Shown here: in pieces, positions 11,686 through 20,041 of the stretch
Layout of the letters: the number at the start of each line of letters is the position of its first letter
Numbering within the stretch: position 1 is the first letter of the stretch
NCBI GenBank assembly: GCA_030649945.1
Contig: JAUSFE010000015.1
Location: 47,419 to 111,418, forward strand
DNA: 64,000 bases
Reading direction: 5' to 3'
Source: Dehalococcoidia bacterium
Lineage (GTDB): Bacteria; Chloroflexota; Dehalococcoidia; SM23-28-2; RBG-16-64-32
The notes under the pieces: generated by a model
What the model saw: the letters and a program-made list of their open reading frames with translations, nothing else
Databases searched by the model: none
Told to the model about the DNA's origin: nothing
Translations under genes and position numbers: made by a program

Positions 11686-12278
11686 CCGCCCCGCCCGGGC
11701 AGGGGCTGCGGCTGTTCGTCGCCGTGGAGCTGGGGGCGGACGCGCTGCGGGCGCTGGGCGAGCTGCAGACGGAGCTGCGGCGCAAGGGCCTGGCCGCACT
11801 GCGCTGGGTAAGGCCGGAGGGCATCCACCTGACGCTGAAGTTCCTGGGAGAGGTGCCGGCCGCGGCGGTCCCGGACATCGAACGGGCTCTCGCCGGCGCG
11901 GTAAAGGGCGTGCCGCCGCACACGCTGAGGCTGGGCGCCCTCGGCAAGTTCGGCGGCCGCGGTAGCCCGCGCGTGCTCTGGGTGGACATGGCAGGCGACC
12001 AGGAGGTGGTGCTGTCCCTCCAGCAGCGCGTCGAGGGCGCCCTCAACCGCCTCGGCTTTCCCCGCGAACGGCGCCGCTTCTCGCCCCACCTCACGCTCGC
12101 CCGCGTCCCGCCCGAGGGCGCCCGCGCGGCGGCGGGCCCCCTGGACGAGGCCATCGCCGCGGTGCACCCGCAGCCGGCGGAGATCCAGGTGAGGGAGCTC
12201 TCCCTGATGCGCAGCCAGCTGGGGCCGGGCGGCGCGGTCTACACGCGCCTGTTCGCCGTGGCGCTGGAAGCAACCTAG
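11682..12278 (+). CDS. thpR: RNA 2',3'-cyclic phosphodiesterase (2H family, LigT/ThpR)
   Basis: 198 aa. GTG 11682 overlaps the preceding stop by 4 bases. Two HxTx motifs typical of 2H phosphoesterases are present: HLTL at H49 and HLTL at H137, spaced as in LigT-like enzymes of this length. These enzymes hydrolyse 2',3'-cyclic phosphate ends of RNA; the old name is 2'-5' RNA ligase. The coupling to an amidohydrolase gene has no obvious functional reading. Confidence 0.9.
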   Translation: MTAPPGQGLRLFVAVELGADALRALGELQTELRRKGLAALRWVRPEGIHLTLKFLGEVPAAAVPDIERALAGAVKGVPPHTLRLGALGKFGGRGSPRVLWVDMAGDQEVVLSLQQRVEGALNRLGFPRERRRFSPHLTLARVPPEGARAAAGPLDEAIAAVHPQPAEIQVRELSLMRSQLGPGGAVYTRLFAVALEAT

Positions 12279-12284
12279 CTGGAG

Positions 12285-12525
12285 GCGGCGCCTTCATGTC
12301 TTCGTGGTGAGAACTCCCCGGGGATAACCACTAAGGCACTGAGGCACAAAGGGCTTTCTTTATGCTCTATTGGTCTGTATCCCTTAGTGCCTTTGTGTCT
12401 TCGTGGTGAGAGCTCCCGGGGATAACCACTAAGGCACTAAGACACCAAGGTTTCCTATTGCTCTATTGCTCCAATGCTCTATTGCTCTGGTGCCTCGTCT
12501 TTGTGGTGAGAACCCGCACGGCAAG
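12285..12525. repeat. Dispersed repeat family A array
   Basis: About 240 noncoding bases made of alternating and inverted copies of TGTCTTCGTGGTGAGA, CTCCCGGGGATAACCAC and TAAGGCACTAAGACACC. A CTATTGCTC simple-sequence tract (about 12455-12490) interrupts them. The CCGGGG centre is flanked by CTTCGTGGT and ACCACTAAGG arms, so each unit is a near-palindrome. It is the mirror of the block at 16775-16992. Confidence 0.8.
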
Positions 12526-12529
12526 CGCC

Positions 12530-13369
12530 TCACGCCTGGCACTCCCGACAGAAGTTGGTCTCCCGCCCGCCGGACGTGATCGCCGATATCCGGTGGCCGT
12601 CGCGCGGGCAGGCCGCATCGCTCCTGGCGTGGACGCGCAGGTGGTCGCGGTACATCTTCGTGGGCAGCCCCTTCTCCTCCATCAGCTGCGTGACGATGGG
12701 CGTGGCCCACTCCATCACCCGGCGGATGGCCCGGCACAGCTCCCGCAGCCCGTCCTCCGGGATGTCCGTGCGCTTGCGGAAGGGGTGGAGGCGGGCCTCC
12801 CAGAGCACCTCGTCCGCGTAGGCGTTGCCGATGCCGGCGATGACGCGCTCGTTCGTAAGGGCGTTCTTGATCATGCCCCGCTGGCGCAGCATGATCCCCA
12901 CGAAGCGGTCTTCCGTGAGCTCCGGGTCCATCACGTCCGGCCCCATCTCCGTCCAGCGGGGCACCTTCTCAGCGAACTCCTCCGCGCGCACCAGGTAGGC
13001 GCGGCCCATGCGCCGCTCGTCGAAATAGCGCAGTTGCAGGCCGTTGTCCAGGGCGAGAAGCCAGCACAGCATACGCGGCCTGCGGGCGCCGGGCTCCACG
13101 TACTGGTAGCGCCCCGCCAGCATGGCGTGGACGACCACGTAATCGCCGTTGCCGCCCGCGCAGCCGCCCTGCGGGGCGAAGGGGAAGAGGAGGAGCTTGG
13201 CCTTGCGCTCCACCGGCCGGAAGACCTGGCCCTGCATGCGCTCAAGGAACTCCTCGCGCCCGGCCCGCACGATCCAGGCGATGGGCGCCTCCGCTGAGAC
13301 CACGCGGAGGCCGGGCAGGCGTTTGTTGAAGTAGGCCCGGTATCCTTCCAGGTCCGGAATCTCGGGCAT
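12530..13369 (-). CDS. Formamidopyrimidine-DNA glycosylase (Fpg/Nei) family protein with variant zinc finger
   Basis: 279 aa from ATG 13369, giving the family N-terminus MPEIPDLE, where the Pro after Met is the catalytic nucleophile and the next Glu assists. A conserved Lys region (RKAKLLLF, K58) and a helix-two-turn-helix (IAGIGNAYADEVLWEA) follow. Such enzymes excise oxidised bases and nick the strand. The C-terminal finger normally reads CxxC...CxxC; here it is CPRDGH then FCREC, so the second Cys is Asp with a His two residues on. Zinc might still be held by Cys-His-Cys-Cys. No clear Shine-Dalgarno; a GTAGTGG-type simple repeat lies just upstream. Confidence 0.85.
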   Translation of the reverse strand: MPEIPDLEGYRAYFNKRLPGLRVVSAEAPIAWIVRAGREEFLERMQGQVFRPVERKAKLLLFPFAPQGGCAGGNGDYVVVHAMLAGRYQYVEPGARRPRMLCWLLALDNGLQLRYFDERRMGRAYLVRAEEFAEKVPRWTEMGPDVMDPELTEDRFVGIMLRQRGMIKNALTNERVIAGIGNAYADEVLWEARLHPFRKRTDIPEDGLRELCRAIRRVMEWATPIVTQLMEEKGLPTKMYRDHLRVHARSDAACPRDGHRISAITSGGRETNFCRECQA

Positions 13370-13374
13370 TGCGT

Positions 13375-13425
13375 TCGTTAGTGAATAGTGGGTAGTGAGT
13401 AGTGGATAGTGGATGGTACCCGGTC
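13375..13425. repeat. Short imperfect GTAGTG/GGATAGTG tract
   Basis: A run of near-identical units (GTGAATAGTGGGTAGTGAG, then TAGTGGATAGTGGATGG) between the Fpg-like gene and pheA. The complementary words CACTATCCACT occur at 32430-32458 between ispD and ispF, so this is a recurring low-complexity element. Confidence 0.6.
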
Positions 13426-13469
13426 TGCGCTGGACATCCCCCTGGGCCCGGACATGGCGCGGCGCCAGC

Positions 13470-14315
13470 CTAAGTCGCCGGCTCCGCATAGCGCGGGTAA
13501 GAGCCCAGGACGCGGAAGAAGGAGCACTGCGCCTTTATGCGCTCAAGCGCTTCCGCCAGGGGGCCTTCGCTGCGGTGGCCGTCCACATCCACGAGGAAGA
13601 TGTAGGTGCCCAGGCGCTCCTTGCTGGGCCGCGACTCGATCTTGGACAGGTTGATGGCCCTCTGCGAGAACTCCTGGAGCGATGAGACCAGGAGCCCGGG
13701 CCGGTCCTCTACGGCGAACGCGAAGGCGATGGACGTCTTGTCGCGGCCCGTGGGCGCGTGGTCCTCCCGCGCCAGGACGGCGAAGCGGGTCAGGTTGTGC
13801 GGACGGTCCTGGATGCCCGTGGCCAGCACCTGGGCGCCGTAGATCTCCGCCGCGCGCCTGTTGGCGATGGCCGCGGCGTCCTGCCGCTGCATCATCTCCT
13901 GGACGGCCGCCGACGTGGAGAGCGAGGCCTCCAGCGCGGCCTTCGGGAAACAGCGCTCCAGGAAGCCGCGGCACTGGCCGATGGCCTCCGGCTTGGAGAG
14001 GATCGCCTTCACCGCGTCCGCCTTCTGACCGGGGCGCACCAGCAGCAGGTGCTCAATGGGCAGCACCACCTCGCTGCGGATCATGAGGGCCCGGGCGCTG
14101 TGCACCAGCGCGTCCAGCGTCTCCGCCACCGGGCCCTCCAGGCTGTTCTCCACGGGCACCATCCCCTCGTCCGCCAGGCCGGACTCCACGGCCGTGGCCA
14201 CGGCGGTGATGCTGGCCATGGAGACCAGCGTCGCGGAGCCGGCGGGGTCGTACCGCAGCGCCGCTTCCTCCGTGAATGTGCCGGGCGGCCCCAGGAAGGC
14301 CAGGCGCCGGCTCAT
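13470..14315 (-). CDS. pheA: Prephenate dehydratase
   Basis: 281 aa, monofunctional (no chorismate mutase domain). The N-terminal signature FLGPPGTFTEEAA, the substrate-site region VPVENSLEGPV and the catalytic NLTRFAVL (Thr-Arg-Phe) are present in order. A C-terminal ACT domain follows (RPGLLVSSLQEF, then KIESRPSK), the usual phenylalanine feedback site. It converts prephenate to phenylpyruvate. The start overlaps the stop of the upstream TrkA-like gene by 4 bases, so it is co-transcribed with potassium-channel regulators, an arrangement without obvious pathway logic. Confidence 0.95.
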   Translation of the reverse strand: MSRRLAFLGPPGTFTEEAALRYDPAGSATLVSMASITAVATAVESGLADEGMVPVENSLEGPVAETLDALVHSARALMIRSEVVLPIEHLLLVRPGQKADAVKAILSKPEAIGQCRGFLERCFPKAALEASLSTSAAVQEMMQRQDAAAIANRRAAEIYGAQVLATGIQDRPHNLTRFAVLAREDHAPTGRDKTSIAFAFAVEDRPGLLVSSLQEFSQRAINLSKIESRPSKERLGTYIFLVDVDGHRSEGPLAEALERIKAQCSFFRVLGSYPRYAEPAT

Positions 14316-15013
14316 TGTCCGCTGGCGGCCGCGCCGAAAGGCTCGCTCGTGGACGGGGCGGTGAGCGCCGCGCGCAGGGCGCCCTCGTTCTCCGTCCGCG
14401 TCACCGCCACCACCTCATCCTCCGCCTGGATCACCGTCTGGCCGGTGGGCGCGTTGGGAGACCCGCGGCTGTCGATGATGAGAGCGATGAGGGACTGCTG
14501 CGGCAGCATCAGTTCGCCCACCCGCTTGCCCACCACGGCGGCGGTGGGCGGTATCTTCAGGCCCACGATCTCAAGCCCCATGCGCAGCGTGAGCAGAGGG
14601 ATCAGCGGGTGCGTCGGCAGCTCCTGCTCGATGTGCGCGAGGATAGCGGCGGTGGCGCTGATGGTGGCGTCAATGCCCAGGCGCCGGAAAATCTCCTCGT
14701 TCTTCGGGTTGTTGATGCGGGCCACGGTGCGGGGCACGTTGAACTTGACCTTGGCCACCTGGCAGGAAACGAGGTTGTCCTCATCGTCTCCCGTGACTGC
14801 GATCACCATGTCCGCGCGGCCGAAGCCGGCCAGGGACATGGTGGCCGCCTCACAGCCGTCGCCCCGCAGGACGATGTCGCCCAGCTCTTCGGCGATGCGC
14901 TCGCACTTGGCGCCGTCCTTCTCGATGACCAGCACCTCGTTCTCGCCCTCGGCCAGGAGCTCCTTCGCCAGGTAGTAGCCCACCTTGCCGGCGCCGATGA
15001 CGATGATGTACAT
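14312..15013 (-). CDS. TrkA-type potassium transport regulator (RCK/KTN: N plus C domains)
   Basis: 233 aa. The N-terminal Rossmann domain begins MYIIVIGAGKVGYYLA (GxGxxG for NAD(H)/nucleotide) and the second half carries a TrkA-C domain (VGKRVGEL, then EDEVVAVTR). Such peripheral proteins gate Trk/Ktr potassium channels according to bound nucleotide. The ATG directly follows the TAG of the neighbouring TrkA-N gene with no spacer. No channel subunit is in the window. Confidence 0.9.
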   Translation of the reverse strand: MYIIVIGAGKVGYYLAKELLAEGENEVLVIEKDGAKCERIAEELGDIVLRGDGCEAATMSLAGFGRADMVIAVTGDDEDNLVSCQVAKVKFNVPRTVARINNPKNEEIFRRLGIDATISATAAILAHIEQELPTHPLIPLLTLRMGLEIVGLKIPPTAAVVGKRVGELMLPQQSLIALIIDSRGSPNAPTGQTVIQAEDEVVAVTRTENEGALRAALTAPSTSEPFGAAASGQ

Positions 15014-15439
15014 CTAGCCCCCAGTCTTTCCCGCCGGCGGCGCCCGCTCCAGCGTCTCCCGGAGCAGCCGCGCGCCCACCAGTGTGGGGCTGATCGTCTC
15101 CAGGCCCAAGTTCCGGTAGATCTCCTCGCGGATCGGGTCATAGATGCGGCAGAGGGCGCGCTTGACCCCGAACAGCTCCCTGGCCATCTGGGTGGCCATG
15201 ACGTTGCGGTTATCGCCCTGGGTCACGGCGATGAAGGCGTCAGCACCTCCCACGCCGATGCGGGCCAGCACCTCCTGGTCAATGCCGTTGCCCACGTGGC
15301 GCCTGCCCTTGAACTCCGCTGGCAGGCGGCGGAAGGCGGCGGCCTGCACGTCCAGCACGGTCACCTCGTGGCCGTCCTCCTCCAGCATGGTGGCCAGCGC
15401 CGCGCCCACCCGCCCGCAGCCCATGATCACGACCTTCAC
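15014..15439 (-). CDS. TrkA-N domain protein (RCK domain only)
   Basis: 141 aa, a single nucleotide-binding domain (MKVVIMGCGRVGAALA; later DAFIAVTQGDNRNV). It lacks the TrkA-C domain found in its downstream neighbour, so the two adjacent genes may form a hetero-oligomeric gating ring. It starts 7 bases after the universal stress gene stop and abuts the next gene with no gap, so usp-trkA-trkA-pheA read as one operon. Confidence 0.9.
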   Translation of the reverse strand: MKVVIMGCGRVGAALATMLEEDGHEVTVLDVQAAAFRRLPAEFKGRRHVGNGIDQEVLARIGVGGADAFIAVTQGDNRNVMATQMARELFGVKRALCRIYDPIREEIYRNLGLETISPTLVGARLLRETLERAPPAGKTGG

Positions 15440-15446
15440 GGCAGGC

Positions 15447-15890
15447 CTACTCCCGCGCCGCCGCCCGCAGGAGGACCAGCTGGCAGGGCGCGTGCTTGAT
15501 CACGTACAGCGCCGTGTTCCCCAGGTCAAACTCTCCCAGGGGGGTCTCGTAGTCCACGCCCATCACGACGGCGCTCACCGCGCGTTCGATGGCTTCGTCC
15601 ACAATCGCGTGGCCGGCGTCGCGCGCCTGCAGGATCTCGCCCTCGACCTTGTAGTCCAGCTCAGCGGCCACGTCTTCGGATTTCGTCAGGACCTCCTCGC
15701 CGTGGCGCGCCTCGGGCGCCAGCTCCGCGTCCAGGGCCAGGTTGCGCGCCACCTCGATCACGTACACAGCGTAGACGGTCCCCTTTCGCCTCTTCGCCAG
15801 CGTACAGGCCAGGGCCAGTGCGTCGAAGCCAGCCGGGGAGCCGTCCACGGGCACGAGGACGTCCTGGACTTGCAGCGAGTCGTATTCCAA
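15447..15890 (-). CDS. UspA-type universal stress protein
   Basis: 147 aa from TTG 15890; the upstream part of the open frame lies ahead of the promoter described below and cannot be translated from it. The protein starts a Usp fold (VQDVLVPVDGSPAGFDAL) and ends with the strand PCQLVLLRA. The usual GxxG(S/T) ATP-loop is weak (VMGVDYETPLGEFDLGNTA), so ATP binding is uncertain. First gene of an operon with two TrkA-like proteins; Usp domains accompany ion transport regulators in many bacteria. Confidence 0.82.
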   Translation of the reverse strand: MEYDSLQVQDVLVPVDGSPAGFDALALACTLAKRRKGTVYAVYVIEVARNLALDAELAPEARHGEEVLTKSEDVAAELDYKVEGEILQARDAGHAIVDEAIERAVSAVVMGVDYETPLGEFDLGNTALYVIKHAPCQLVLLRAAARE

Positions 15891-15923
15891 TAGCGTTCTC
15901 AGTGTGTGGTGCCTAACGGACGT

Positions 15924-15952
15924 ATTATAGGGATGCCCCCCGCCGCAATCAA
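15924..15952 (-). promoter_or_regulatory. Sigma-70-type promoter of the usp-trkA-pheA operon
   Basis: On the minus strand TTGATT (15947-15952), a 17-base spacer, then a perfect TATAAT (15924-15929). Transcription would begin near 15917, giving a leader of roughly 27 bases before the TTG start at 15890. Confidence 0.75.
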
Positions 15953-15976
15953 CTTGCCGGCGGGCGCCCGCACCCC

Positions 15977-16708
15977 TCACGGCCGCGCGGCGGGCGGCCC
16001 CGGCGGGAAGCCCAGGCCCAGGTCCTTAAGGCTGCGATGGCCGCCGCGGGCGATGACGACGTGGTCCAGGAGCTCTATGCCCAGCATGCGCCCCGCTTCC
16101 ACCAGCTGCTTTGTGAGCGCGGCGTCCTCCGCGCTGGGCGCCGGGTCCCCGGACGGGTGGTTGTGCACGACGATGATGCTGGGGCAGCCCTCCCGCACGG
16201 CGGCCCGGAACACCTCCCCCACCCGCACGACAGCGCTGTTCACGTTCCCCTTGTAGACGTCCTGCACGGAGACCACCTGGTTGCGGGTGTTCAGGAGCAC
16301 CACCTTCAGGTGCTCCTGCGGGAGCAGCGCCATGTCCGCGAAGAGGAGGGCGAAGACATCGTCCGAGGAGCGGATGGTGGTGCGCTGGTCCGGCTGCGTG
16401 GAGATGATGCGCTTGCCCAGTTCCAGCGCCGCCAGCACCTGCGCGGCCTTCGCCTCGCCCACCGACTTCACGCCGCAAAGCTCCCCCAGGGACGCCTGCC
16501 CCAGTCCGCCCAGCCCCTCAAAGCGCGAAAGCAGCCGCCCGGCCAGCGCCAGCACGTTCTCCCCCATGCTCCCCGTGCGCAGGAGGATCGCCAGCAGCTC
16601 AGCGTTGGAAAGCGCGCCCGGTCCCCGCAGGCGCAGGCGCTCACGCGGCCGCTCGTCCGCGGGCAGGTCGCGGATGAGCGGCTGGCAGACTGCCGCTGAC
16701 TCTCGCAA
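15977..16708 (-). CDS. radC: RadC family JAB/MPN-domain protein
   Basis: 243 aa from TTG 16708, preceded by GGAGGGAGGA at ideal spacing. The N-terminal UPF0758 part ([20 protein letters not shown]) includes a helix-hairpin-helix-like stretch ([15 protein letters not shown]). The JAMM metalloprotease-like motif [14 protein letters not shown] holds the zinc ligands. Despite the name, a role in recombination repair is not supported by later work; the biochemical function of the family is open. Monocistronic, bounded by repeat family A upstream and the usp promoter downstream. Confidence 0.93.
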   Translation of the reverse strand: MRESAAVCQPLIRDLPADERPRERLRLRGPGALSNAELLAILLRTGSMGENVLALAGRLLSRFEGLGGLGQASLGELCGVKSVGEAKAAQVLAALELGKRIISTQPDQRTTIRSSDDVFALLFADMALLPQEHLKVVLLNTRNQVVSVQDVYKGNVNSAVVRVGEVFRAAVREGCPSIIVVHNHPSGDPAPSAEDAALTKQLVEAGRMLGIELLDHVVIARGGHRSLKDLGLGFPPGPPAARP

Positions 16709-16774
16709 ATAGTCCTCCCTCCGGCAGTGTAGCGGCGCTCGGCAAGACCGCAAACCCCGGAGTGGCAGGGCGGG

Positions 16775-16992
16775 AGATGGTGCCCTTAGTGTTTATCCCT
16801 GGGAGTTCTCACCACAAAGACACAAAGACACCAAAGCAATAGAGAAATAGAGAAACCTTCGTGTCTTAGTGCCTTAGTGGTTACCCCCGGGAGTTCTCAC
16901 CACAAAGACACAAAGGCACCAAGCTCGCAGATATACAGCAATAGGGCATAAAGAAACCTTCGTGTCTTGGTGCCTTAGTGTTTATCCCTGGG
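16775..16992. repeat. Dispersed repeat family A, two tandem units
   Basis: Two consecutive units of about 95-110 bases, each GGGAGTTCTCACCACAAAG, an AT-rich loop with AATAGAGAAATAG or AATAGGGCATAAAG, then CCTTCGTGTCTTAGTGCCTT. The arms of each unit are inverted copies, so each can form a long hairpin. Located between the C69 peptidase 3' end and radC. Confidence 0.8.
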
Positions 16993-18193
16993 ATCTGGGC
17001 TCAGGCGGGGAAGGCGCTGAGGCCAGCCGCGCGAGCGCCTCCTGGACGCGCTCCCACGCCTGGGCCACGAAGCCCGCCTGACGCTGGGGCCGGGCGGCGA
17101 CGGCGTCCGCTTCGTCCCAGAGGTCCGCCTCCAGCGGCCCGAACACGGCCCTCACCCCCGCCAGTCCACCGGCGTCGCGCTCGGCGCGGTCGCGCAGGGC
17201 CGCGAAGCTGCGCCAGACGGCCGGGTCCGCGAGTGCGGGCGGCACCGCGTGCGGCGGGAACACCGGCAGGTAGACGCTCGTGCAGGGACTGCCCGGCGCC
17301 ACCCACGCCCGCAGCTGGGCCTCGGGCGCGCGCGGGAGCTCTGCGATCATGGACGAGGTCGTGTTCTGGAAGCCGCGCAGGTGCATGCAGACGGTGACGC
17401 CCTCGCCGTCCGGCAGGAAGCGCTCCGGCAGCGGGCTCACCTCTGTCCGGGCCGAGCCGGGCGCGCCCCAGGGGCCCTCGCCGTGGTCGCGCAGGTGCGC
17501 CGCCAGGTCTGCTGGCGTCAGACCGCGCCCGGCCAGACAGGCCCGGCTGGCCGCCAGCCGGCGGTCCGCGTAGCCGGTGGGAGCGTCCGGGTGCCGCCAG
17601 GCGTCGAAGTCGGCGCCCGGCGGCACGTCCCCCGAGGCGCGCGTCCACTCCCTGCGCACCGTCAGCCGGTTGGAGATGGCCCTGCTCCCGCTAACCGGCG
17701 CCGCCGCCCAGGTGCGGCCGCTGGTCTCCAGCACCCAGGCGCAGTCCGGGCCGGCGATCAGGAAGGAGGAGAAGTAGGCCTCCTGGGTGCTCTCGTCTGC
17801 GACGCCGCCCTGGCCGTGCTCGGCGACGAGCGCCGTCATCACCTCCAGCGCCTCGTCCGCGCTGCGGCCGCGCTCGAGCCCCAGGCGCACCAGGTCCATG
17901 CCGGTGAGCGCCGCGGGCTCGGCGTTCGCGTCCAGCGTCGTGTACACTTTCTCGTTCCCAATGGCCACACCGTGCTCGTTGACGCCCTGCTCCAGGCCCC
18001 AGAGCCAGGCCGGGCGCGCGCCCAGAAGCGCCGCCGCCCCCGCGTCCGGTAGCGTCAGGTACTGCGTGCGCAGCGCGCCGCCCGGCCCCCGGCGCGGGTG
18101 CGCCTCGATGAGCTGTACCTCGCCGGGCGGCCGGTCAGAGTTCTTGGCAAAGAGAGTTCCGGCGGGGCTCAGGGCGCAGAGGGTGTCGCACAT
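16982..18193 (-). CDS. Secernin/C69-type Ntn hydrolase (peptidase-like)
   Basis: 403 aa. The product begins MCDTLCAL: after removal of Met, Cys would be the N-terminal nucleophile, as in C69 dipeptidases and secernins. Further family elements are LFAKNSDRPP, EQGVNEHGVAIGNE and the mid-protein ISNRLTVRREW. No signal peptide, so a cytoplasmic enzyme cleaving small peptides or amides is expected; the substrate is unknown. The last ten or so bases reach into repeat family A, so the extreme C-terminus (PEPRSQG) is probably repeat-derived. Confidence 0.85.
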   Translation of the reverse strand: MCDTLCALSPAGTLFAKNSDRPPGEVQLIEAHPRRGPGGALRTQYLTLPDAGAAALLGARPAWLWGLEQGVNEHGVAIGNEKVYTTLDANAEPAALTGMDLVRLGLERGRSADEALEVMTALVAEHGQGGVADESTQEAYFSSFLIAGPDCAWVLETSGRTWAAAPVSGSRAISNRLTVRREWTRASGDVPPGADFDAWRHPDAPTGYADRRLAASRACLAGRGLTPADLAAHLRDHGEGPWGAPGSARTEVSPLPERFLPDGEGVTVCMHLRGFQNTTSSMIAELPRAPEAQLRAWVAPGSPCTSVYLPVFPPHAVPPALADPAVWRSFAALRDRAERDAGGLAGVRAVFGPLEADLWDEADAVAARPQRQAGFVAQAWERVQEALARLASAPSPPEPRSQG

Positions 18194-18216
18194 CGGCGGC
18201 GCTCAGGGAAAACCCG

Positions 18217-18771
18217 CTACTGCGGGATGACGAGGACATCGCCCGGCGAGATGAGGTCCGCGTCGGAGAGGCCGTTCACCGCCGCCAGGTCCGCCGCGCT
18301 CACGCCGTAGGCGGCGGCAATGCTGGAGAGCGTATCGCCCTCCTCCACCGTGTACTCGATAGACCCGGCCGGAGTGGATTGGGCAGCCGCCGTGGGCGAC
18401 GTCCCGGGGCCGGGACTGGCGCTGGCGGCGGGCGAGGACGAGCCCGCAGGCGAGCCGCCCGGGGGCGGGGAGGACGGCGGCAGCGTGGCCGTGGGCTCGT
18501 TGCTCGTGGGCTGGATCAGCGCGGAGGACTCGCCGGGCAGCGACGGCGGCCTCACCAGCAGCCAGAGGGCGAGGACGCTGGCGCCCAGGAGCGCAAAGAG
18601 GGAGAGGCGGAAGATGGCGCCTGTGGGCGTGGCGTTAACGGGATCCAGGCACTCCCCGCAAAGCCCCTGTCCTGAGCCTGCCGCAGGGCCGCCGCCGTGC
18701 GCGTCGCAGAAGGAGTTGCCACAGCGGGGGCAGCGGTTCGTCGCTGGCTGGTCGCAGGCGTAGCATTCCAT
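18217..18771 (-). CDS. LysM-domain membrane protein with N-terminal zinc-ribbon-like module
   Basis: 184 aa. Residues 1-42 carry Cys pairs (CYACDQ, CPRCGNSFC, CGEC) spaced like a B-box/zinc finger. One transmembrane helix follows (LFALLGASVLALWLLV), then a Ser/Pro/Thr-rich linker and a C-terminal LysM domain (YTVEEGDTLSSIAAAYGVS) ending VLVIPQ. The expected topology is a cytoplasmic finger with an outside LysM that could bind peptidoglycan or another glycan. It starts 73 bases after rplL, separated by a terminator-like hairpin. Confidence 0.82.
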   Translation of the reverse strand: MECYACDQPATNRCPRCGNSFCDAHGGGPAAGSGQGLCGECLDPVNATPTGAIFRLSLFALLGASVLALWLLVRPPSLPGESSALIQPTSNEPTATLPPSSPPPGGSPAGSSSPAASASPGPGTSPTAAAQSTPAGSIEYTVEEGDTLSSIAAAYGVSAADLAAVNGLSDADLISPGDVLVIPQ

Positions 18772-18787
18772 GGCGGTAAAACAGGCC

Positions 18788-18834
18788 GGGCCGGGCGGTC
18801 CTCGTCTATCGGCGTGCGGGCGCTGGCCCGGCCC
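18788..18834 (-). terminator. Terminator-like hairpin after rplL
   Basis: Minus strand: GGGCCGGGC, a loop of about 29 bases, then GCCCGGCCC, followed by GGCCTGTTTTA. The 9-bp arms match perfectly and a short T-run follows, closing the translation operon. Confidence 0.5.
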
Positions 18835-18844
18835 ATTCTACGCG

Positions 18845-19252
18845 CTATTGCAGCTCTGCGGTAGCGCCGGCCTCCGAGAGCTTCTTGACCACGCCCTCGG
18901 CGTCTGCCTTGGAGATGCCCTCCTTAACGTTCGTGGGGGCGGACTCCACCAGGTCCTTCGCCTCCTTGAGGCCCAGCGTGGTCACCTCGCGCACTGCCTT
19001 AATGACGTTGATCTTGTTCGCGCCCACGTCCTTGAGCACCACGTTGAACTCGGTCTTCTCTTCCTCCGCGGCCGGCGCGGCGCCGTCGCCGCCGGCGGGA
19101 GCGCCCGCGGGGGCGGCGGCCAGAGCCACCGGCGCGGCGGCCGTAATGCCGAACTCGTCCTGGATGCGCGTGTTCAGGTCCCGCAGCTCCAGCATCGTCA
19201 TCTCGCTGATCAGCGCCAGCGTCTGGTCTACCTTGTTCTCACCCTTCGCCAT
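18845..19252 (-). CDS. rplL: 50S ribosomal protein L7/L12
   Basis: 135 aa. N-terminal dimerisation/L10-binding region ([19 protein letters not shown]), an Ala/Gly/Pro-rich hinge (about residues 45-65), and the C-terminal factor-binding domain ([19 protein letters not shown], then LKEAKDLVE). It forms the ribosomal stalk that recruits translational GTPases. Last gene of the operon, 59 bases after rplJ. Confidence 0.97.
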   Translation of the reverse strand: MAKGENKVDQTLALISEMTMLELRDLNTRIQDEFGITAAAPVALAAAPAGAPAGGDGAAPAAEEEKTEFNVVLKDVGANKINVIKAVREVTTLGLKEAKDLVESAPTNVKEGISKADAEGVVKKLSEAGATAELQ

Positions 19253-19311
19253 TACCCTTGAACTCCTTCCCGTCTTCTATCGTCTATCTTCTGTCTGCTA
19301 TCTTCCCGCCG

Positions 19312-19872
19312 CTAAGGTCCGGCCTCCAGCTGTGCTGCGCGCGCCTCGATCAGCCCCGGCAGCTCGCTGAGCAGCGCCTGCAAGAGCAGCGAAAGCTCCC
19401 GCAGCGGCGCGTCCAAGAGGGCGACGAAGCCCGCCAGCGGCGACCGCAGCTGGCCCAGGATGAGGGCGATGAGCACAGGCCGCGGCGGTATGCGCACAAG
19501 CTCCCGCAGCTGGTTGAGGGTCAGCACCTGGCCCTCCATGAAGCCGCCGCGCACCCCGAAGGGCACCGGCGCTCCCTGCAGGTACCCGGTCACGACCTTC
19601 GCCGCCTCGATCGCATCGCCGTAGGCGATAGCGAGCGCCGTGGGCCCCTCGACGATGCCGGTCAGCGCAGGCTGCCCGGCCTGCTCTGCGGCGAGCGCGA
19701 GGAGGGTGTTCTTGATCACCCTTACCTCAACGCCGCCCTCCCGCAGCCGCCGCCGCAGGTCCTGCATCTCCTTCACCGTCAGGCCGCGGTACTCCGTGCT
19801 GACCACAAGGGTCGCGCGCTCGATGCGGCCCTTCAGGTCCGCGACTTCGTCCATCTTCTTTTGGGTGGGCAT
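19312..19872 (-). CDS. rplJ: 50S ribosomal protein L10
   Basis: 186 aa from ATG 19872, preceded by AAGGAG at 5 bases; the open frame extends further up through an attenuator stem and should not be used. Core motifs VVSTEYRGLTVKEMQDLRR and VIKNTLLALAAE identify L10, the base of the ribosomal stalk that binds L7/L12 and 23S rRNA. L10 usually represses its own operon by binding the leader; a structured leader is present here. Confidence 0.96.
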   Translation of the reverse strand: MPTQKKMDEVADLKGRIERATLVVSTEYRGLTVKEMQDLRRRLREGGVEVRVIKNTLLALAAEQAGQPALTGIVEGPTALAIAYGDAIEAAKVVTGYLQGAPVPFGVRGGFMEGQVLTLNQLRELVRIPPRPVLIALILGQLRSPLAGFVALLDAPLRELSLLLQALLSELPGLIEARAAQLEAGP

Positions 19873-20041
19873 AGGCGCTCCTTCAGGTTCCTTCCTAAAA
19901 CAAAAATCCCCCGCCACAGACGGCAGGGGGACAAGCTGAAAGCTGATCGCTACCCCATCGCCTCGGCGGGCCGGCGGTCTGGCCGATTAAACCCCGGAGG
20001 GTGCCTGCTGTCTGTGGCGCTATGCTGTTGTACGGGCCGTA
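19873..20041 (-). promoter_or_regulatory. rplJ leader with attenuator hairpin and possible internal promoter
   Basis: The 169 bases between rplA and rplJ are noncoding and structured. Just before rplJ, CCCCCTGCC (19922-19930) pairs with GGCGGGGG (19908-19915) and is followed by ATTTTTGTTTT, a textbook attenuator. At the 5' end a perfect 15-bp palindrome GCCGTATAATACGGC (20036-20050) contains TATAAT and overlaps the rplA stop; a -35 box is weak (TTCTCT). L10/L12 leaders in other bacteria bind L10(L12)4, so autoregulation by this leader is likely. Confidence 0.6.

Noticed and set aside
12429..12737. Small open frame at the 3' side of the Fpg-like gene
   Set aside because: It is out of frame with the glycosylase and built partly from repeat family A.
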